5,759 bases of DNA, from positions 1 through 5,759 of the forward strand of contig CALBRU010000129.1 in the NCBI GenBank assembly GCA_937927695.1, in the 5' to 3' direction. Source of the DNA: an uncultured Thiomonas sp. Lineage in GTDB: Bacteria; Pseudomonadota; Gammaproteobacteria; Burkholderiales; Burkholderiaceae_C. Numbering within the stretch: position 1 is the first letter of the stretch; the number at the start of each line of letters is the position of its first letter. Made by a program: the position numbers and the translations under genes. Under the pieces are notes generated by a model that saw nothing but the letters and a program-made list of their open reading frames with translations, had not been told where the DNA came from and searched no databases. Positions 5,035 to 5,759 of this stretch are shown one piece after another.

Positions 5035-5759
5035 ATGCTGTCCATGCTGCCCAAAGCCGTTCTGGTTCTCGCCGACGGCTCGATCTTTCGCGGCCTCTCC
5101 ATTGGCGCGAGTGGGCAAACCGTCGGCGAAGTGGTGTTCAACACCGCGATGACCGGCTATCAGGAAATCCTGACCGATCCCAGCTACTGCCGCCAGATCG
5201 TCACCCTGACTTATCCGCACATCGGCAACGTCGGCGCCAACGCACAGGACGTGGAAGCGGCCCAGGTACATGCCGCCGGGCTGATCATCAAGGATCTGCC
5301 GCTGCAGATGTCGAACTATCGCGGCGAACAGACGCTCGACGCCTATCTGCGCCAAACCGGTACCGTGGCCATCGCCGGGATCGACACCCGCAGGCTGACG
5401 CGCCACTTGCGCACCGAGGGCGCGCAGAGCGGCTGCGTCATTGGCCTGGAGGCGGGGCAAGACATCACCGATGCCGTGATTCAGACGGCGCTCGAAGGCG
5501 CGCGCGGCTTTGCCGGTCTGGCCGGTCTGGATCTGGCCCGCGTCGTCACCACGTCGCAACCCTACGAGTGGACGCAGACCGACTGGTCTCTGGAGCGAGG
5601 TTATGGCGAAATGGCCCAACCCCTGCGTCATGTCGTGGCCTACGACTTCGGCGTGAAGTTCAACATCCTGCGCCTGCTGGCGGCACGCGGCTGCCGCGTC
5701 ACCGTGGTGCCCGCGCAAACATCTGCCGCCGACGTACTGGCGCTGCGGCCCAACGGCGT
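5035..5759 (+). CDS. carA: Carbamoyl-phosphate synthase small (glutaminase) subunit, N-terminal 241 residues
   Basis: The gene runs off the window; about 140 of the usual 375-390 residues are missing. What is seen: LADGSIFRG (12-20), the family hallmark FNTAMTGYQEILTDPSY (35-51), TYPHIGNVG (59-67), NYRGEQTLDAYL (94-105), GIDTRRLTRHLR (115-126) and YDFGVKFNILR (203-213), which opens the class I glutamine amidotransferase domain. The catalytic cysteine and the His-Glu pair lie beyond the edge. Known: CarA hydrolyses glutamine and channels ammonia to CarB, which makes carbamoyl phosphate for arginine and pyrimidine synthesis in the cytoplasm; carB normally follows carA. The start at 5035 has a good ribosome site, and the second ATG at 5044 is a less likely alternative. 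Regulation probably acts on the roughly 170-base leader, though no recognised riboswitch or leader peptide was found. Confidence 0.97.
   Translation, partial: MLSMLPKAVLVLADGSIFRGLSIGASGQTVGEVVFNTAMTGYQEILTDPSYCRQIVTLTYPHIGNVGANAQDVEAAQVHAAGLIIKDLPLQMSNYRGEQTLDAYLRQTGTVAIAGIDTRRLTRHLRTEGAQSGCVIGLEAGQDITDAVIQTALEGARGFAGLAGLDLARVVTTSQPYEWTQTDWSLERGYGEMAQPLRHVVAYDFGVKFNILRLLAARGCRVTVVPAQTSAADVLALRPNG

Noticed and set aside
4928..5152. A possible short gene or leader peptide ahead of and overlapping carA.
   Set aside because: It starts at TTG without a ribosome site, shows no run of regulatory codons, and most of it overlaps carA in another frame.
4716..5718. A long minus-strand open frame opposite carA that runs through the tonB-carA gap and ends inside tonB.
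   Set aside because: It is also in register with carA codons, which avoid TTA, CTA and TCA. It lacks a ribosome site, crosses the hairpin-rich gap and overlaps the tonB start region in another frame.

Overview
The window looks like chromosomal DNA from a GC-rich betaproteobacterium, most likely of the order Burkholderiales. The GC content (roughly 60-65% by eye) and the style of the AidB, TonB and CarA proteins suggest this, but genus cannot be settled from sequence reading alone. Five protein genes cover about 92% of it. Three are complete and two are cut by the window edges. There are no tRNA or rRNA genes, insertion sequences, phage genes or CRISPR arrays.

Layout. Positions 1-344 (minus): a small four-helix EamA/ArnE-like membrane protein, its 3' end outside the window. 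Positions 341-2152 (minus): an ArnT-like GT-C lipid-A/envelope glycosyltransferase. Its stop codon overlaps the GTG start of the small protein (GTGA), so the two form a coupled pair. Positions 2153-2275: a 123-base divergent intergenic region with a perfect 7+7 dyad close to aidB. Positions 2276-3913 (plus): aidB, an acyl-CoA-dehydrogenase-like flavoprotein of the alkylation response. Positions 3921-4715 (minus): a TonB-type energy transducer, convergent with aidB across only 7 bases. Positions 4716-5034: a 319-base divergent intergenic region with several hairpins, a perfect TATAAT and an imperfect direct repeat. Positions 5035-5759 (plus): the first 241 codons of carA, the small subunit of carbamoyl-phosphate synthetase.

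How they work together. Only the minus-strand pair at the left forms a clear functional unit: a polyprenyl-phosphate-sugar-dependent transferase with a putative lipid-sugar flippase partner. The other three are stand-alone housekeeping or stress genes with their own promoters. aidB acts in alkylation protection, tonB in energising outer-membrane uptake, and carA in arginine and pyrimidine supply. I see no new multigene system. What deserves attention is in the two divergent intergenic regions and in the reduced arn-like pair lacking visible sugar-synthesis genes. Several very long open frames opposite aidB and carA are artefacts of codon usage and are not annotated.
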